Positions 1-12,378 of a DNA stretch of 64,000 nt are shown here, in pieces. Below the pieces are notes generated by a model that ran no database searches, had not been told where the DNA came from, and saw nothing but the letters and a program-made list of their open reading frames with translations. Every line of letters begins with the position of its first letter. Position 1 is the stretch's first letter. Source of the stretch: Plectosphaerella cucumerina (Eukaryota > Ascomycota > Sordariomycetes > Glomerellales > Plectosphaerellaceae); assembly GCA_020746995.1 (NCBI GenBank), contig JAGPXD010000004.1, forward strand, positions 310,001 to 374,000. The letters are read 5' to 3'. The position numbers were made by a program, and so were the translations under genes.

Positions 1-1
1 T

Positions 2-815
2 TGGCAGCTTGACCTTGCCGACGTCAGCAGCATTCGGGATTTTGCAAGGCGGGTAGATACTGAGCTCGACCGGGTCGACTACTTCATGAGCAACGCCGGC
101 TTGGGTTTCGGTCCATATCGCCAGACGACCGAGGGGTGGGAGGAACAGCTCGGTGTCAACGTTATTGGCACGTTTCTGCTGGCCCTCTTGGTGCTGCCTG
201 CTCTAAGGAGAACGACAGAGCAACACAACGTCAAGGCGAGACTCTGCGTAACTGCTTCAACTGCATCTCACCTGGTATGCCTCATGCCCTCGTACCATGC
301 GCACATGACTGACCAAGAACTTCTAGGCTCGCTTCTCTGAACGCAACGAGCCTCACGTCCTGAAAGCCATCAACGCAAACACGAATCTCAGCGACCGCTA
401 CAAACTCACCAAACTCCTTCAGATCATGATCGTGCGACAACTCGCCCTAACCACGAGAAAGTCCAGCAAGAACGACAATGTCATCGTCAACTCCATCCAC
501 CCAGGCCTCTGCAGCACTGATCTCTTCCGGTCTTTTGCCCTGCCGCTCAGGATCCCCCATCAAGTCATCCTGAAGATCATCGCTCGCTCGCCTGAGATGG
601 GGAGCCGGACACTTCTGGCGGCGGCTCTGAGTAAGGATGAGGCGGAGGGGGATGAGAAGACGGCGACTCATGGGAGGTTCTTGGATGAGTGTGTTGTGGG
701 GAGGTTTCCGGACCTCATGTTGGGTGAGGATGGGGAGATGCTGCAGGTTAAGGTTTGGAAGGAGTTGCTGGAGATTTTGGAGGGGATTGAACCGGGTATT
801 GAGACGACGATATGA
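2..815 (+). CDS. Short-chain dehydrogenase/reductase, 5' truncated by window edge
   Basis: This is an NAD(P)-dependent SDR oxidoreductase of the fungal retinol-dehydrogenase-like type, with its Rossmann start lost beyond the window edge. The frame is open from base 2. The visible part has the LDLADVSSI segment that follows the cofactor site, the NNAG-type motif written SNAGLGFG, a catalytic Ser region (CVTASTASHL) and the YxxxK pair as YKLTK. One intron, about 275-326 (gtatgc...ctag), joins SHL to ARFSERNE. The C-terminal part contains the usual PG motif (SIHPGLCSTDLF). The substrate cannot be told. It is the outermost gene of the accessory region and transcribes in the same direction as the amidohydrolase downstream. 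Confidence 0.85.
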
Positions 816-1848
816 TTGAGGCAGTGGAGGCTAAGAGAGCGTGTCGGTCATGGAGCAGAGTAGGCGATGGGATCACGACTGATGTCTGCTGGGTGTCCAG
901 GGTGTCAGTTCGACTGTCCAGTACTTGAAATTGGCCGTTTATGCCCTTGCCAAGTTGTATAGAGACAAATGGCTAGGGATGGGTGCTTCAGTCCCGGTTC
1001 GCTTGAACTGCGACCTGTCGCTTCTTCCCTTGGAAGAGCTGCCACACCGACGTGCGGATCATGACGTTCAGCTCGTCTGCGGCTTCGACTCCTCTGGTAC
1101 CTCGATCTTATCAGGTGTTGCTGGCATCAAGAAACCATACGATCCGGCCCCGACAGCCGAGCGCTTGTCACCTGCATAGAAGTGGCTGACCCTAGTGATG
1201 TAGTTGATGGACTGGGTAGAAGCCAAGAAGATAGGGGGTCTGTCAAGATGGGCAGGGGGTTCACTCATGGAGGGCCGGCCCGGCACAGAGACAACCCCTC
1301 CGGATCCTTGCCGGTCTATTGCATGCGAGTTCCTGTAAGATGATAGATATCGCCGGGCTGCGGTCTGTAGCTAGGGGATCTGACGGCGCATCTCACGTGG
1401 CGGAGGCCGGGGTTGGCGCGGCATCTAGCTCGAAAGCGCTACGCCGCTCCGCAATGGCCAAGCTTCTTTCCGAATTGAGCAATCCTCGTAAATGGGGTTC
1501 CTTATCCCAGCCTTGATATCAGGATCATGTGGGGTAGGTAAGGTTGCTGGAGGAGCTCTCGATGCTACCAAAGAGGCCAGTGTCGACCGTCGATGGCGCC
1601 GCGACGCCTTCGTCGATATCGCTCGGGGTCGTATCTTTACCAGGGGATGATAACGTGCCGCTTTGATGTGCCGCCCCTTCAGGCTGGCTGGGAGGGGGAA
1701 GAATGCGAACTTCTTCAAAAGACAGCTCCACGTCGTGGCCATTGAGTAAGGTAGCTAGGATCATCAGGTGTCCCCGATCATCAGGAGTTCTCAGTAACTG
1801 CCTTGCCTCACCCCTATTCTCTCATCCTGTTCCTCATCCACCGGCAAG
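816..1848. other. Gene-free interval between SDR and amidohydrolase
   Basis: About 1 kb with only short uncorroborated ORFs on both strands and no recognisable domain. The last few hundred bases should hold the amidohydrolase promoter. A pyrimidine-rich run just before 1849 fits a fungal 5' leader. Nothing else stands out. Confidence 0.5.
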
Positions 1849-3842
1849 ATGTACACCGGCTCTTTCGCCATCCTCGCAGCCCTCGCTGGGTCTGTCCACG
1901 CGAGCGGCGTTGACGCTGATGATGCGTGCGAGGGTGCTTCCCCAGCCGATACCATCTTCCGAAACGGGAGCATCTCCACCATGGACAAGGGTCTTTCCAA
2001 GGCCAGCGCCATGGCCGTCAAGGATGGGAACATCACCTACGTCGGCCACGAGTCTGGTCTGGCCGATTACATCGACCAGAACACGACGACCATCAACCTC
2101 GGAGGGCGCGCCCTGATACCAGGCCTCGTCGACGCTCACATGCACCTTCAGAGCGGCGGTCTAGGCCTGCTCCAGTGCAACCTTAACTACCAGCCCCTGA
2201 CCTGGGAGCAGACGGCTGCTCACATCAGTGGGTGCGCGGCCGAGGACGGGGGCGCGGATGGCACCTGGCTCGAGGTCATCAACATGGACTATGCATCGCT
2301 TGTCACCAAGAGCGGCAGCATCGACAAGGTCAAGCTTGACGCTGTTTCTGACAAGAGACCCATCCTCGTCCGCTCTAGCGACCGTCATACCGGTCTCGCC
2401 AACTCGAAGGCCCTCGAGGCCTCCCGCATCACCGCCGATACGCCCGACCTGGAGGGCGGCGTCATCGAGCGCGTCGCCGGCGGCAAGGAGCCTTCAGGCG
2501 TCCTCCAGGACTCGGCCATAAGTCTCATGGAGCTCCCTGATCCGACAGAGGACACCATCAAGGACGCTGTCAGGGCGGCTCTTAAGCAGCTTCGTGAAGC
2601 CGGCATCACCACCTTCCAAGAGGCAGCCTCTGGTGTGGGACGGGTACCGTCTTCGCTGCCATCGAAAAGGAGGGCGGCCTCACAGCTCGCGGCTATTTTG
2701 ACTACAAAGTCAGCGCGCCCAGCTCCGTCGCCGCAGTGCCCGACCTCGTTAGGGACGTGCTCAACGTGACGAGCATCTTCAACAGCAAGGCACCCATAGC
2801 ACCCAAGCCCGCCCTCAAGTGGCAGGCCATCAAGGCCTTCATCGACGGCGTCATCACCTACCCAGCCAGCACGGCTGCAGTCGTCGAGCCCTACCGGTCG
2901 CCCGTCGATGGAAACCCGGATTCGTGCTCCTGGGCGCCGGACAACGCGACGTTCGTCAAGCCCTACTGGCCGCAGGATGTTCTCGGCGCCACCATCGAGC
3001 AGCTAATCCTCAACGGCATTGACGGCCAGTTCCACAGCGACGGCGACTTGGCCGTTCGCTTCGTCTTCGACGCCGTCGAGGCCTTTCGCGCCAAACACCC
3101 CAACGCGACCGACTATCGCATCGGCATCGCCCACGACGAACTCAGCCACCCAGACGACTGGCCTCGGTTCTCAGACCTCGGCGTCGACGCCATCGTCTCC
3201 TTCCAATGGGCCCAGATGAGCGCAATGTTCGTGCCATACACGTTCCGCAGCTTCGGCCCTGAGCGTAAGAAATACCTCGAGGCATGGGGCAACATCCTCG
3301 AGCACGGCAACAGCCTCGTCTACGGCAGCGACTGGCCCATCGGACCCCTGGATGAGTTCCTCGCCCTCAAGGTCGCCGTCACCCGCACGGGCGACCCGCT
3401 GAACCCTCGCTCGCCTGCGTACAACGGCAGCGCGTACGACGGCGTTCCCCTGCCGGGGGTGCTGATTTCTCGCGAGGAGGCCCTCCGTGCCATTACCATC
3501 CGTAGCGCGAGCTTCCTTCGCGCGGACGATAGCATCGGGTCTCTGGAGGCGGGGAAGCTGGCTGATGCGATCATCCTTGAGCGGGATTACTTCGAGGTAG
3601 ACGAGGAGGAGCAGGGCCGGAACAGAGTGATGCTGACCATGGTCGGAGGAGAGGTCGTCTACGTCGCTGACGGAGAGGACTTTGGCGTTGAGGCGACGTT
3701 TAATAACGATGGCGTGGCGAGGAAGATTTCGGCACGTAATCTCGGCGGGCTGCACGCGAGGGATCTGGGGCACGAGGGGGCGCTGGCTGTGAGAGCGCTG
3801 AGGACGAGACGGGAATGTCACGGTGGGCACGGGCATCACTGA
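1849..3842 (+). CDS. Amidohydrolase family 3 (YtcJ-like), secreted type, apparent frameshift
   Basis: A metal-dependent hydrolase of the amidohydrolase superfamily (Amidohydro_3), acting on C-N bonds of unknown substrates. It opens with a signal-peptide-like segment (MYTGSFAILAALAGSVHA), unusual for this mostly cytosolic family. The first strand enters the barrel with the metal-binding HxH motif DAHMHL, near residue 100. The C-terminal region has the typical tail LISREEALRAITIRSA...GSLEAGKLAD, followed by a His-rich end (GGHGHH). The frame used from 1849 is lost near 2630-2645, and the conserved TVFAAIEKEGGLTARGYF segment continues one base out of phase. No plausible intron bridges the gap. 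Apart from this one-base loss both halves are open, so it is either a sequencing error or a very young pseudogene. Confidence 0.8.
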
Positions 3843-4410
3843 GGGTGATGTTTTGCTGGTTGAATGGATTATGTAATCAATATGCTGGCTCGAGTGGAAC
3901 AGTGCTGGGAAACATCAGGCGTCAGATCCCCCCCCCTCCAAACATGAACTTCAGTCACAGTTCCAGGACAAATGCCTATCGCTTGTACTACCTCATTACC
4001 ACCACTCATCTGTCCAAAGTACAGGAGTCATGCGTTCGGGCGACGGAGCAAAGGTCCAGCGGAACCGTTCTATTCAATGACTTGTTTGGCTGGTTTGCCC
4101 GACGAGACGGCGTCGGTGTGTTCGCGCGATTTGCTTCACGCCAGGAACCAGCTGCATACCGCGACATCATTCATTGCTGCTTCAACCGGTACGTCGTTCG
4201 TCATGGTAGAATCATTACCAATCACACGATAAATCCTCGGTCTCGAAGGTAGCGACACGTCGAACAAGACTCTGGCTTAATGCTTCGCCGGCTGATGCTC
4301 GGCCTGCTAGGCTAGAGCCTTCACGATGGGAGGCGTGGATGATCTCCGTTTACCAAACTCGGGATTCAACCGAAAGGCGATATTTCACGTCTATCGTCCC
4401 TTCTAGGCTC
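3843..4410. other. Intergenic, convergent 3' ends
   Basis: The amidohydrolase and the monooxygenase end towards each other here. No domain-bearing ORF is seen; the 145-codon ORF on the plus strand has no recognisable motif. Presumed 3' UTRs and terminators. Confidence 0.5.
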
Positions 4411-6733
4411 TCAAACGGGCACAACAAAGTCCACCTTGCCCTCGTCTCGCCCCGACTTCAGTCCCACCTTTGAAGCTTCCTTTGGCAGCATCGTCTGAAC
4501 CGGCATGTCTTCAACACAGGTTCCCGTCGATTCCGATCCAGATCCATCGGCGCAGTCAGAATCCTCCCCAGTCTGCTCGAGCTGTTGAGCCCTGGGATCA
4601 TTTCGGGCGGCATTCTGAGGCAGAGGAGCGGCCATCTTCAAGTAGAAGCTCAGATCCGAGGATCTGTCGGGGATCGTTGTCATCGAAGTCTGATACTCCT
4701 GCGCGGCAATCCCCAGGGGGTCGAGCTCAGGTCTCTCGATCCAAGAGAACCCGTCCCGCCAGTACGCAAAGCGTTCGCCGTCGTGTCGCCACTCGTAGTC
4801 CTCCCATCGGTCCTCGGCTAGAACCTGCATGTATTGCAGCGAGCTACCAGGCCACAAGGCGCTGACCCTGCCGTCGGTTCCTTTCTTGACTGGAAGTCAT
4901 GTCAGCAATGGAAGTCGATCAAGCGATCTCAGGACTGGCTTTCACTTACACCAGCTGCGGCAAGTGCCTGTCCAGACCATTTGGCCCATGAATGCCTGGG
5001 TGTGTGTGTTGAAGTCTTCTTGTGCACCGCGCCTCACATTGAATGACCGCACGTGCTGTCTGATCATCTTGGAGAGTATCCGAATGAAGTAGTCACCAGT
5101 CGCCTCGATCGGCCCTGTCAGGGGCGTCAGTTTCGAATGGATCCTGGGTAGTATACATCGGACTCAACGTACCCATGAGACTACCGTTTGAGATGGGGGT
5201 ATTGGGACCAAGGAAGATCATGTAGTTCGGGAAGCCAGAGACCCCAGTGCCCAAGTATGACTCTGGGCTCTTGGACCAGAGCTCCTGCAAATTGGCACCG
5301 TTTCGGCCAACGATGGGGAAGCGAGGCCTGAACGTAGTGTTGAAGCCTGTTGCAGTGACGAGAACATCGCAGGGGTACTCAACGCCCCCAGCGACAACTC
5401 CACGAGAAGTGACTCTCTCGATGCCTTCAAAGACCGGCTGAATGTTGGGCTCTTGAAGAGCGATCAAGTACTGTTCACCTGGGTTGATCCTCCGACATCC
5501 AGCCTCGAAGTTCGGAATTAGGCGTCGTTGTAGTTCCTCGTCATGAATCAATGACTTCATTCGAGTCTCAAACCGCTGTCTCATGTCTTTCTGCTGAGGA
5601 CTGGCCTTAAAGAAAGCATCGAACATGTTGTTGAACTGGGTTTCCAGATGCTTGCGGCTCTCCAGATAGCCCATGTCGTCCTCTCGGAACGCGCTCTTCT
5701 CCTGTTCCACGTATTCGGGATTGGGAACATCCGCATCTGCAAGTGCGATGGGCGGTGATATCCATGAGGGAGTTCGAATGAACATGTTGACTTTGCTGGC
5801 AAGGGGTTGAATCTGGGGCAGAAGCTGGACGGCGCTCGCCCCGGCGCCGATGACGCCAATTGTCTTGCCTCTGAGGTCAACAGACGCATCCCAAGCCGCT
5901 GTGTGCATAGTTTGCCCTGCGAAGCTGTCGAGGCCTTCGATGTCGGGCATCTGTGGGTTGTTGAGGATGCCTCCAGCATTGATGAACACTTCGGACTCGA
6001 ATCGCGAGCCATCATCGGCGTACAGCGTCCAGGTACTCGTGGCTTCAGACCATTGGGCGTTGACCACCCTAGTGTCAAATCTGATGAGCTCCTCAATGTT
6101 GAAATGTCTTGCCACCGTATGGAGATATTCCCGGATCTCCCCAGAAGAGGCGTAACTATTAGAGAACGCTGGTCAGTAGACGAGCTTCTATGAGACAGGG
6201 TAGCTAAAGGAGCGGTCAGTAACTTACAACTTGGACCAGTCGGGGTTGGGCGCAAAGCTGTACTGGTAGCAGTGGCTCGGGACGTCACATGCACAACCTG
6301 GGTTAGTACTGTTAGTATTGCCTCGTTTTATGACACACCTGTAGACTAAAGCTCAGACAGTGTCATGATGAGTGATGCTCATACCTGGATACTTGTTCTC
6401 ATACCAGGTACCGCCCAGTTGGGGGGACTTCTCGAGAATCTGAATCGTGACATGATCTTTCAGGTGCTTCTGCAACTTGTATGCTGTATGCCTGTGTATC
6501 AGTGCCTGGAGAGCTTCGGGAACTTTTGCAATGCGTGAGTCTTACCCATTTGAATCCCGGATACTCTGCAAAAAAGCAATCAGTATGTGGGCATCTTGGA
6601 TTTTTTCCAACATAACATACCCAGCTCCCAAGATAGTGACTCGAATCCGCCGGTACAATGGCTTCTCGGCATCTTGAACAGGCCCCTGAGCCGCACCTGC
6701 GGCATGAGACGTGGATGTCGTGTTGGGTTGCAT
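4411..6733 (-). CDS. Flavin-containing Baeyer-Villiger-type monooxygenase
   Basis: An FAD/NADPH monooxygenase that would insert oxygen next to a ketone or oxidise a heteroatom such as S or N. Seven exons give about 640 residues. Introns lie at about 6566-6620, 6484-6545, 6298-6384, 6156-6227, 5115-5172 and 4890-4949. The FAD Rossmann motif reads GAGVSGIQ across the first junction, followed by GGTWYENKYPG. The type I BVMO fingerprint FxGxxxHTxxW is present as FAGQTMHTAAW, and the NADPH site is GAGASAVQ. The start at 6733 is preferred because it gives a normal short leader; an in-frame ATG at 6790 is possible. Exon 2 is only 20 nt. It is divergent from the Rieske oxygenase. The family is well supported; the substrate is unknown. 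Confidence 0.9.
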
Positions 6734-7428
6734 TTTCTTCGATAGGTTTGTTGTGCACTTGGGCGTGTGGGAAACCCAGTGAATGAGCATGTAGATGTCA
6801 CTATGCTTGTATGTTCTGATACCTGGAGCAGCAGTTCAACGATGACACCGGCCTGATTGAAGAGCCAGGCCTAAAGGGCCATCTGATTATCTACACGGCT
6901 CCCGGATGTACCTCTCGAGATCAGCGCCGAGAAGAGGGCCCGGGGCCCGCTCCGGACGAGCCCACGACCACATGCGGACTCCAAACGAGGGGTGAAAACC
7001 ACAGCAGGCTCGAAGTCTAAAGTCTTCTCAATCGGATCGAAAGCGAAGTACCCCGAGTAGAGTATCGACGGTGCAATCAAGCCTCCTCGGGGGAAGGGGT
7101 GATGTGGGCACGGAGGCCGGGCCGTACCCACACCACCTACACCAATTCCCCCGCAATCCACGATATGGAGTTGGAGCCCGTTACTTCACATCAGCATCCC
7201 GGTGTCTTTCCGGGCTTGATTAGCTCCGTATCTAGCGAGGCATTCATTGCTTTGAGATAAGAGCCGGCGCCGCTAGAATGGCGGGTTGTTTGACAGCTTC
7301 AAATCCAGAGAATACAGACGCCCCTGAGTGATCCCCGTATTCTGCCTGCAACCCAACCCATTTCTGACCTCATCTCTTGAAGTCCTATCTCATAACACTT
7401 CGTCTACTCATCAATCTCGCAAGAAAAC
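6734..7428. promoter_or_regulatory. Divergent promoter, BVMO / Rieske oxygenase
   Basis: A 695-bp interval between two head-to-head starts. It contains GGGCCCGCTCCGGAC at 6943-6957. The identical 15-mer occurs in the MFS/cupin divergent promoter at 14665-14679. The element combines CGG/CCG triplets of the kind bound by Zn2Cys6 regulators, and such a regulator lies 2 kb away. No ORF with homology is seen. Confidence 0.55.
6943..6957 (+). promoter_or_regulatory. Shared 15-mer, copy A
   Basis: GGGCCCGCTCCGGAC, 210 bp before the BVMO start and about 470 bp before the Rieske start. It is exactly repeated at 14665-14679. Binding by the cluster regulator is inference. Confidence 0.45.
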
Positions 7429-8825
7429 ATGAGCTGGTTCGGCATTGGCAGACCGGTGACCGCAGAGGCGGAGCAGCCCAAGACGTCACGAGCTCTGCCT
7501 GCCGTGTGGTATCGGTCGCCCGGCATGTACGAGCTCGAAAGGCGATCGATCTTCTCCAAGCGCTGGATTCTTGTTTCCCACTCGAACAGGCTTGAAAACC
7601 CTGGGGACTTCACTCAGATCACGGAAGCCAGCTTCAACTTCTTCCTTGTCAAGGATCGCCAGGGCAACATCCACGGCCACCACAATGTGTGTCGCCACCG
7701 TGCCTACCCCTTGGTCGAGAAGGAAAGCGGTCACATGAGCGTTCTCGCTTGCAAGTACCATGGTAAGTTGACGAGGCCACTGTCGTTCATTGGATCATCT
7801 GATAATGTTTTGCTTAGGATGGTCCTATGGCTTCGATGGAAAACTGGCCAAGGCACCAAAGTATCAGGAAGTTCCCTCGTTTGACAAGACGCAGAACACT
7901 CTCTTCAAGGTTCACGTGCATGTTGATCACCTGGGCTTCATCTGGGTAAATCTCGACTCATCCGAAGAGCCGGAGATTCCCTGGGCAAAGTTCTTTGCAT
8001 CTGTGGACCAGCAGCCTCGTCTTCAACCTTTCACCATGAGCGACTATCGCTTCGATCATGGGTGGGACATGATGGGAGACTATAACTGGAAGACACTCGC
8101 AGACAATTACAACGAGGTGAGCCAAGTCGCTGCTTTTCACCCGCGTGGCATCGAGGCATGGCTCTGACATGATTACAGTGCTACCACTGTCCGACCGGTC
8201 ATCCTGCTGTCAACAGCGTCTCCGATCTTTCCAAGTACTGGGTTGAGACCGACGGAAACTGGATCCAGCACTTCAATGTCGACAAGGAGAACACGGATGG
8301 ACTCGGCATCTTCAGCACGTTCTACTACCCCAACACGTCCATGACGGTCTCGTAAGTCACCCACCTACTCTAGCTCATTACTGAAAGTTGCTGACTTGTC
8401 GCAGCAAGGACTTCATGTACATCATGCGCTGCAATCCCGTCTCGGCCACCAAGACCAAGATGGAGTACGAGGTATACCGCCACAAAGATGCCACAGACGA
8501 GGACTTCACCGGCATCAGCGAATTCTTCAAGCAGGTGTTGAGGGAAGACAAGGACCTGTGCAACGGCGCCCAGAAGAACTTGAACGCGGGAATTTTCGTC
8601 AACGGGGAGCTTCATCCTCGCGTCGAAAAGGGGCCACTCTTCTTCCAGACTGTAACACGCGAGCTTGTCACAAGCCACAGACAGGCAGAGGAGAAGCTGG
8701 GCGCTGAGGTCTGGCCTGCAGCGCCCAAGCAGAAGCTGACAGGGGACACTCAGGAGGACATCAAATTCTGCCAGGGGCTTGATTGCCAAGATGGACAGGG
8801 AGACCAGGGAGTTCTAGCTTGGTAG
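7429..8825 (+). CDS. Rieske non-haem iron oxygenase, choline-monooxygenase-like
   Basis: A terminal oxygenase of the ring-hydroxylating/choline monooxygenase superfamily, which needs a separate reductase for electrons. The Rieske 2Fe-2S motif is CRHRAYPL...CKYHGW (CxH, 17 residues, CxxH), split by the first intron. The mononuclear iron site is visible as NWKTLADNYNECYHCPTGHP. Introns are 7763-7817, 8117-8178 and 8352-8404; all join in frame and restore motif continuity (KYHGWSYGFDGK, DNYNECYHC). The start MSWFGIGRP follows a clean leader. It shares a divergent promoter with the BVMO and is followed by a Zn2Cys6 gene in the same direction. Substrate could be a quaternary amine or an aromatic; neither is shown by sequence alone. 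Confidence 0.92.
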
Positions 8826-9412
8826 TATGAGTACGAATTCAAGAGGTATACCTGATTTCGGTGTCGGGGTTCGCCAGTGACTTTGCTTGGGTCGCCGCCC
8901 TATCACTGTTCCGTCCCTCAAGGGTTCAGGGGCTCATTCAGGGGCTGCTCAGGGGCTACTGAACCGCCCGCAAACTTTCAAGGTTGGAGCTGGGGCCAAA
9001 GCTGCACGTTCCCAAACCCAGCCCCCTACTCCTTGTCGTGCCGAAATGCCTATCCTGATACATTCGAGCTATCAAAAGGTGTGGACGAAGCAGCGCCATC
9101 TCCTACAGGAAAGCCGAATGCCGCGACGCTAGCCTATAAATGCAGTCTTGTCTTGGGCCTTGGAAGTTGGAGATAACGCTATCCGTTTCCGTGCAGGTCA
9201 CGGTGCCCATGCCTCTTCCCCTCACTTCAGCGGGCATCCCGCTAATCTGCCCTTACTACCCCGCTGTCGACGTCTTCTTGGCAACACCGAGACATGTCCG
9301 CGCCTTGACTTCACCTCTACGCTCATTTCCATATCATACACTGCCCCGTTTGATCGACTCAGACCGTTGGTTGGAGGGTATAAGCGTGCATTCAGGCGCT
9401 CAGGGCGTGGCC
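8826..9412. other. Intergenic, Rieske 3' end and regulator promoter
   Basis: About 590 bp separating two same-strand genes. Overlapping short ORFs have no recognisable content. There is a small duplication of 'caggggct' around 8928-8955. No copy of the shared 15-mer was found here. Confidence 0.45.
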
Positions 9413-11837
9413 ATGGACGACGCTCGCTACGCCAAGAGGGCGCGGCACGCTTGTGAGCCTTGCAGGTAGGGACAACTTCGCCAACCCCCTCCTGTCTTGG
9501 CGTCGCGTATGAGCCCTCAGCAAGCTGACACTTCATCTCACAGAAGAAAGAAGTCAAAATGCCCTGGAGAGAGGCCTGTGTGTTCATACTGCGAGAGGCT
9601 CGGCCAGGAATGTGTGTACCAGGATCCAACTGATGCTGTCGATCCAAAACAGTCGAAGCACAACCAAGCTATGGTGAGCATTCACCACCCCTCAAAGAGG
9701 CAAGGCAAAACCTGGCACTGACCGGTGACCCAGGAAAACAGAATGAGTAATCTTGAAGGCAAGTTGGATCGACTTCTTGAACACCTGAGGTGCCTCACTC
9801 TAATCCCCGATCCCATGGTGCTGTTGGCTGACTTTAGACTGTAGCAACGATGCCAATGAGAACTCCCGGCTTGATTCGTCGCCTCGTCAGGTCATAAGTC
9901 CGATACCAAGTGCGACAGCCGGTGAGTTCGGCTGGAACGTAGGTCTCGAGACCAATAGTCCTAGCAGCAGCGCTTTGGCTAGGTACGAGGACACTCTCTT
10001 CTGACGGTGTCAGCTTTTCTTTGAGACTGACAAACTTCCGGCAGAAAATCACCAAACGTTACAGAAGCTCGTCTGTTGGAAGTAGGACGGCTTTATTTGA
10101 CATGGTGCCACGACCAGCCCATCACGCTCTTTTCACAAGCCGCGTTTCTCCAGTCTCTGCCTTCTAGGACACCTGAGCTGGTCTTGTCTCTGGAGTCTCT
10201 AAGCCTCAGATTTCCACCTGGATCTATGACGCCGCAGACGGAGCAACTTATCGAAGCAAAGGCAGTGGCTGCCAGGAGAATCGTCATGGACCGTATCACA
10301 GAAGGGCGTGTTGAGCTCTCGACACTCCAGTCGATGTGTCTACTGAGTCTTTTCGACTTCGCTTGTAAGCTCCCTTCTGGTTGCACTCCTTCTCACTCAT
10401 GGCTGACAGAAATGCTGTCGCCAGCCGGCAAATTCTCCCAGTCTCGACTCAATCTGGCCATGCTCAGCCATTTAGCCCATGACCTTCCGTTCTCGTCATC
10501 ATCAGGCGAGGCTGCCCGTGAGCGGCAAGATTGCTTGAAGAGCATCTTTGTCTTACAGCAACTCCAAGGCTGTATTGAGCGTCCAACACGACTTATGGGT
10601 GCTCTCACAGGGTCTAGCATCGGCGTTGACGCTTTCAGCATCGTAGCGTCCTGTGCCGGCCCAGACCTTACATCGTTTGGCGATGCAGAGGACAGATCCA
10701 TTGCCAGTACCTCCACGGGTTTCTGCTCCGCCTGGCAAATGGCAAGGGCATACGCTGCATGCAGGGTTGGGCCGAACTCTCCACCCCCATGGGACGCACA
10801 TTCCGACTACTCCAGCGTTATGCAGAGCCATTTGAACATCGACTGCCGGGTCCCCCTGAAGTACAGGTTCAGTCACAACAAGATTGACACCTTCAGCCCG
10901 GAGGCATTACAGAAAGACCGACACTGGTGGATGCCCTTCCTCTTCATGCAGTTTGTCTACTCTGCTATCCCATGCCTCCTCAACCACCCATTCCTACTCT
11001 CCATGCGCCTTCGTAACTTTCGGCAGACCATTCCCCATACCTTCATCCAGCAATCTTTCGAAAGCATCACGCGAAATGCCGGGTGGATCATCTACTTCAT
11101 CGGAGTGTTGGAATCCAAGGGTCTGATGGTATCAGATCCTTGCCTTGCACATTGCGTCGTCATTGTTGCAACGATCCATCTCCAACACAGCTTTGTGTCC
11201 GACCCGCAAGTCAGGAGCCGCGCTCAAACTGGGTTTGACAAATGCATGAGATTCCTTCGGCAGATGGCAGTGATATGGCCGACAGTGGCAGTAATGGTGA
11301 GTTCTAGCCCGATGCTAATCGACTGTCTGACTGACAAATTTCTTACAGGCCAATAATTTGAAGAGATTGCAAGACAGTATCGTGCTAGTATCGACGCCGC
11401 AAGATCCGTCAGATGCAACCAAACCCTCTTTCTCCATCGATTCCCAGCTACTTTGGGATCTACTTATTTACGACAAGGCAGGGCGCACCGACGCTGGCCT
11501 TGATCGATCCGTTCTAGGGGCTTCAGAAGACTCTGATATTGCCAACAGAACTATGCAGGGCGCTGATGACGAGTTCAATCTTGTTGGGTCTTTTGGTATC
11601 AGTGGCCACAAGGCAGTGCAGCAAGAAAACGAGGCATATGCTCCGTCAGAAGGAGAGCCAGAGCCTGACGCCGCCGATGCAGACCCTGTTCTCGCCGATA
11701 TGGGCATATCGTTCGAGGATATGTATTTTGAAGGAATGGGCTCTCTTGGGGACGCAGGCACCATGTTTCTGCAAGCGACGGATTACGGGCGCGCCATTGA
11801 TGGCTGGCTTGACATTGAGGCGCAGACAGGACCATGA
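9413..11837 (+). CDS. Zn2Cys6 fungal transcription factor
   Basis: A nuclear binuclear-zinc-cluster regulator, the likely controller of neighbouring genes. The DNA-binding domain spans the first junction: CEPCR then RKKSKCPGERPVCSYC and ERLGQEC, giving six cysteines in the standard spacing. A short coiled-coil linker (MSNLEGKLDRLLEHLR) follows. The middle homology region includes LQSMCLLSLFDFA. Introns are inferred at about 9475-9543, 9673-9733, between LLEHLR and the next exon near 9790-9849, about 9981-10044, 10365-10424 and about 11298-11349. The 10365-10424 intron is 60 nt with no stop, so retention keeps the frame; splicing gives the more family-like FDFASGKFSQSRLNLAM. The acidic C-terminus fits an activation domain. 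Minor exon edges are uncertain. Confidence 0.85.
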
Positions 11838-12378
11838 GCTTGGTCTTTAGTTGATATGAAGGAGCTAGCTTTTGATGACTTTGTGGTGTTGTTCGATGTG
11901 ATCTCAAGCGTATGCCAAGCGGCTCAGAGTGGTGAAGCAGGTAGTACTCCAACATCTTAAGGGCTTGTCTACAAAGGCAGTGAAAACAGCTATAAAGGCG
12001 ATAAGGATGGACCATGAGTTTCGTAGATGCCAGCTCTGGTCCAAGGTGGATGAGCTGCGATGGTAATTAGAAACGATTAAAAGTTCATGCATAACCCAAG
12101 TGTAAGTTTTACAGTACCCTATCGCAAGTAGATACTTCACTACACTCGACTTCATAGCTAGATTTGCTGTCTCTGAGACAGGCGTCGTTTCGAATCAGAC
12201 TTTCACCAGAGAGCAAACTCAAGCGGCCATGATACAATTAACTCCAAACAGCAAGACTAACTGGTAGAAGACCGTCGATGCCAAATCAGATCCCGAGATA
12301 GTAGCAGGGCCCATCCAGATCAAGTCGCCCAAGAAACCTCAGCGAATCCACACAAATCAGTAGGAGCTACAGATAACC
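11838..12378. other. Intergenic, convergent 3' ends
   Basis: The regulator and the MFS gene converge here. AT content is higher than in the flanking genes. No ORF with recognisable motifs is seen. Confidence 0.5.
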
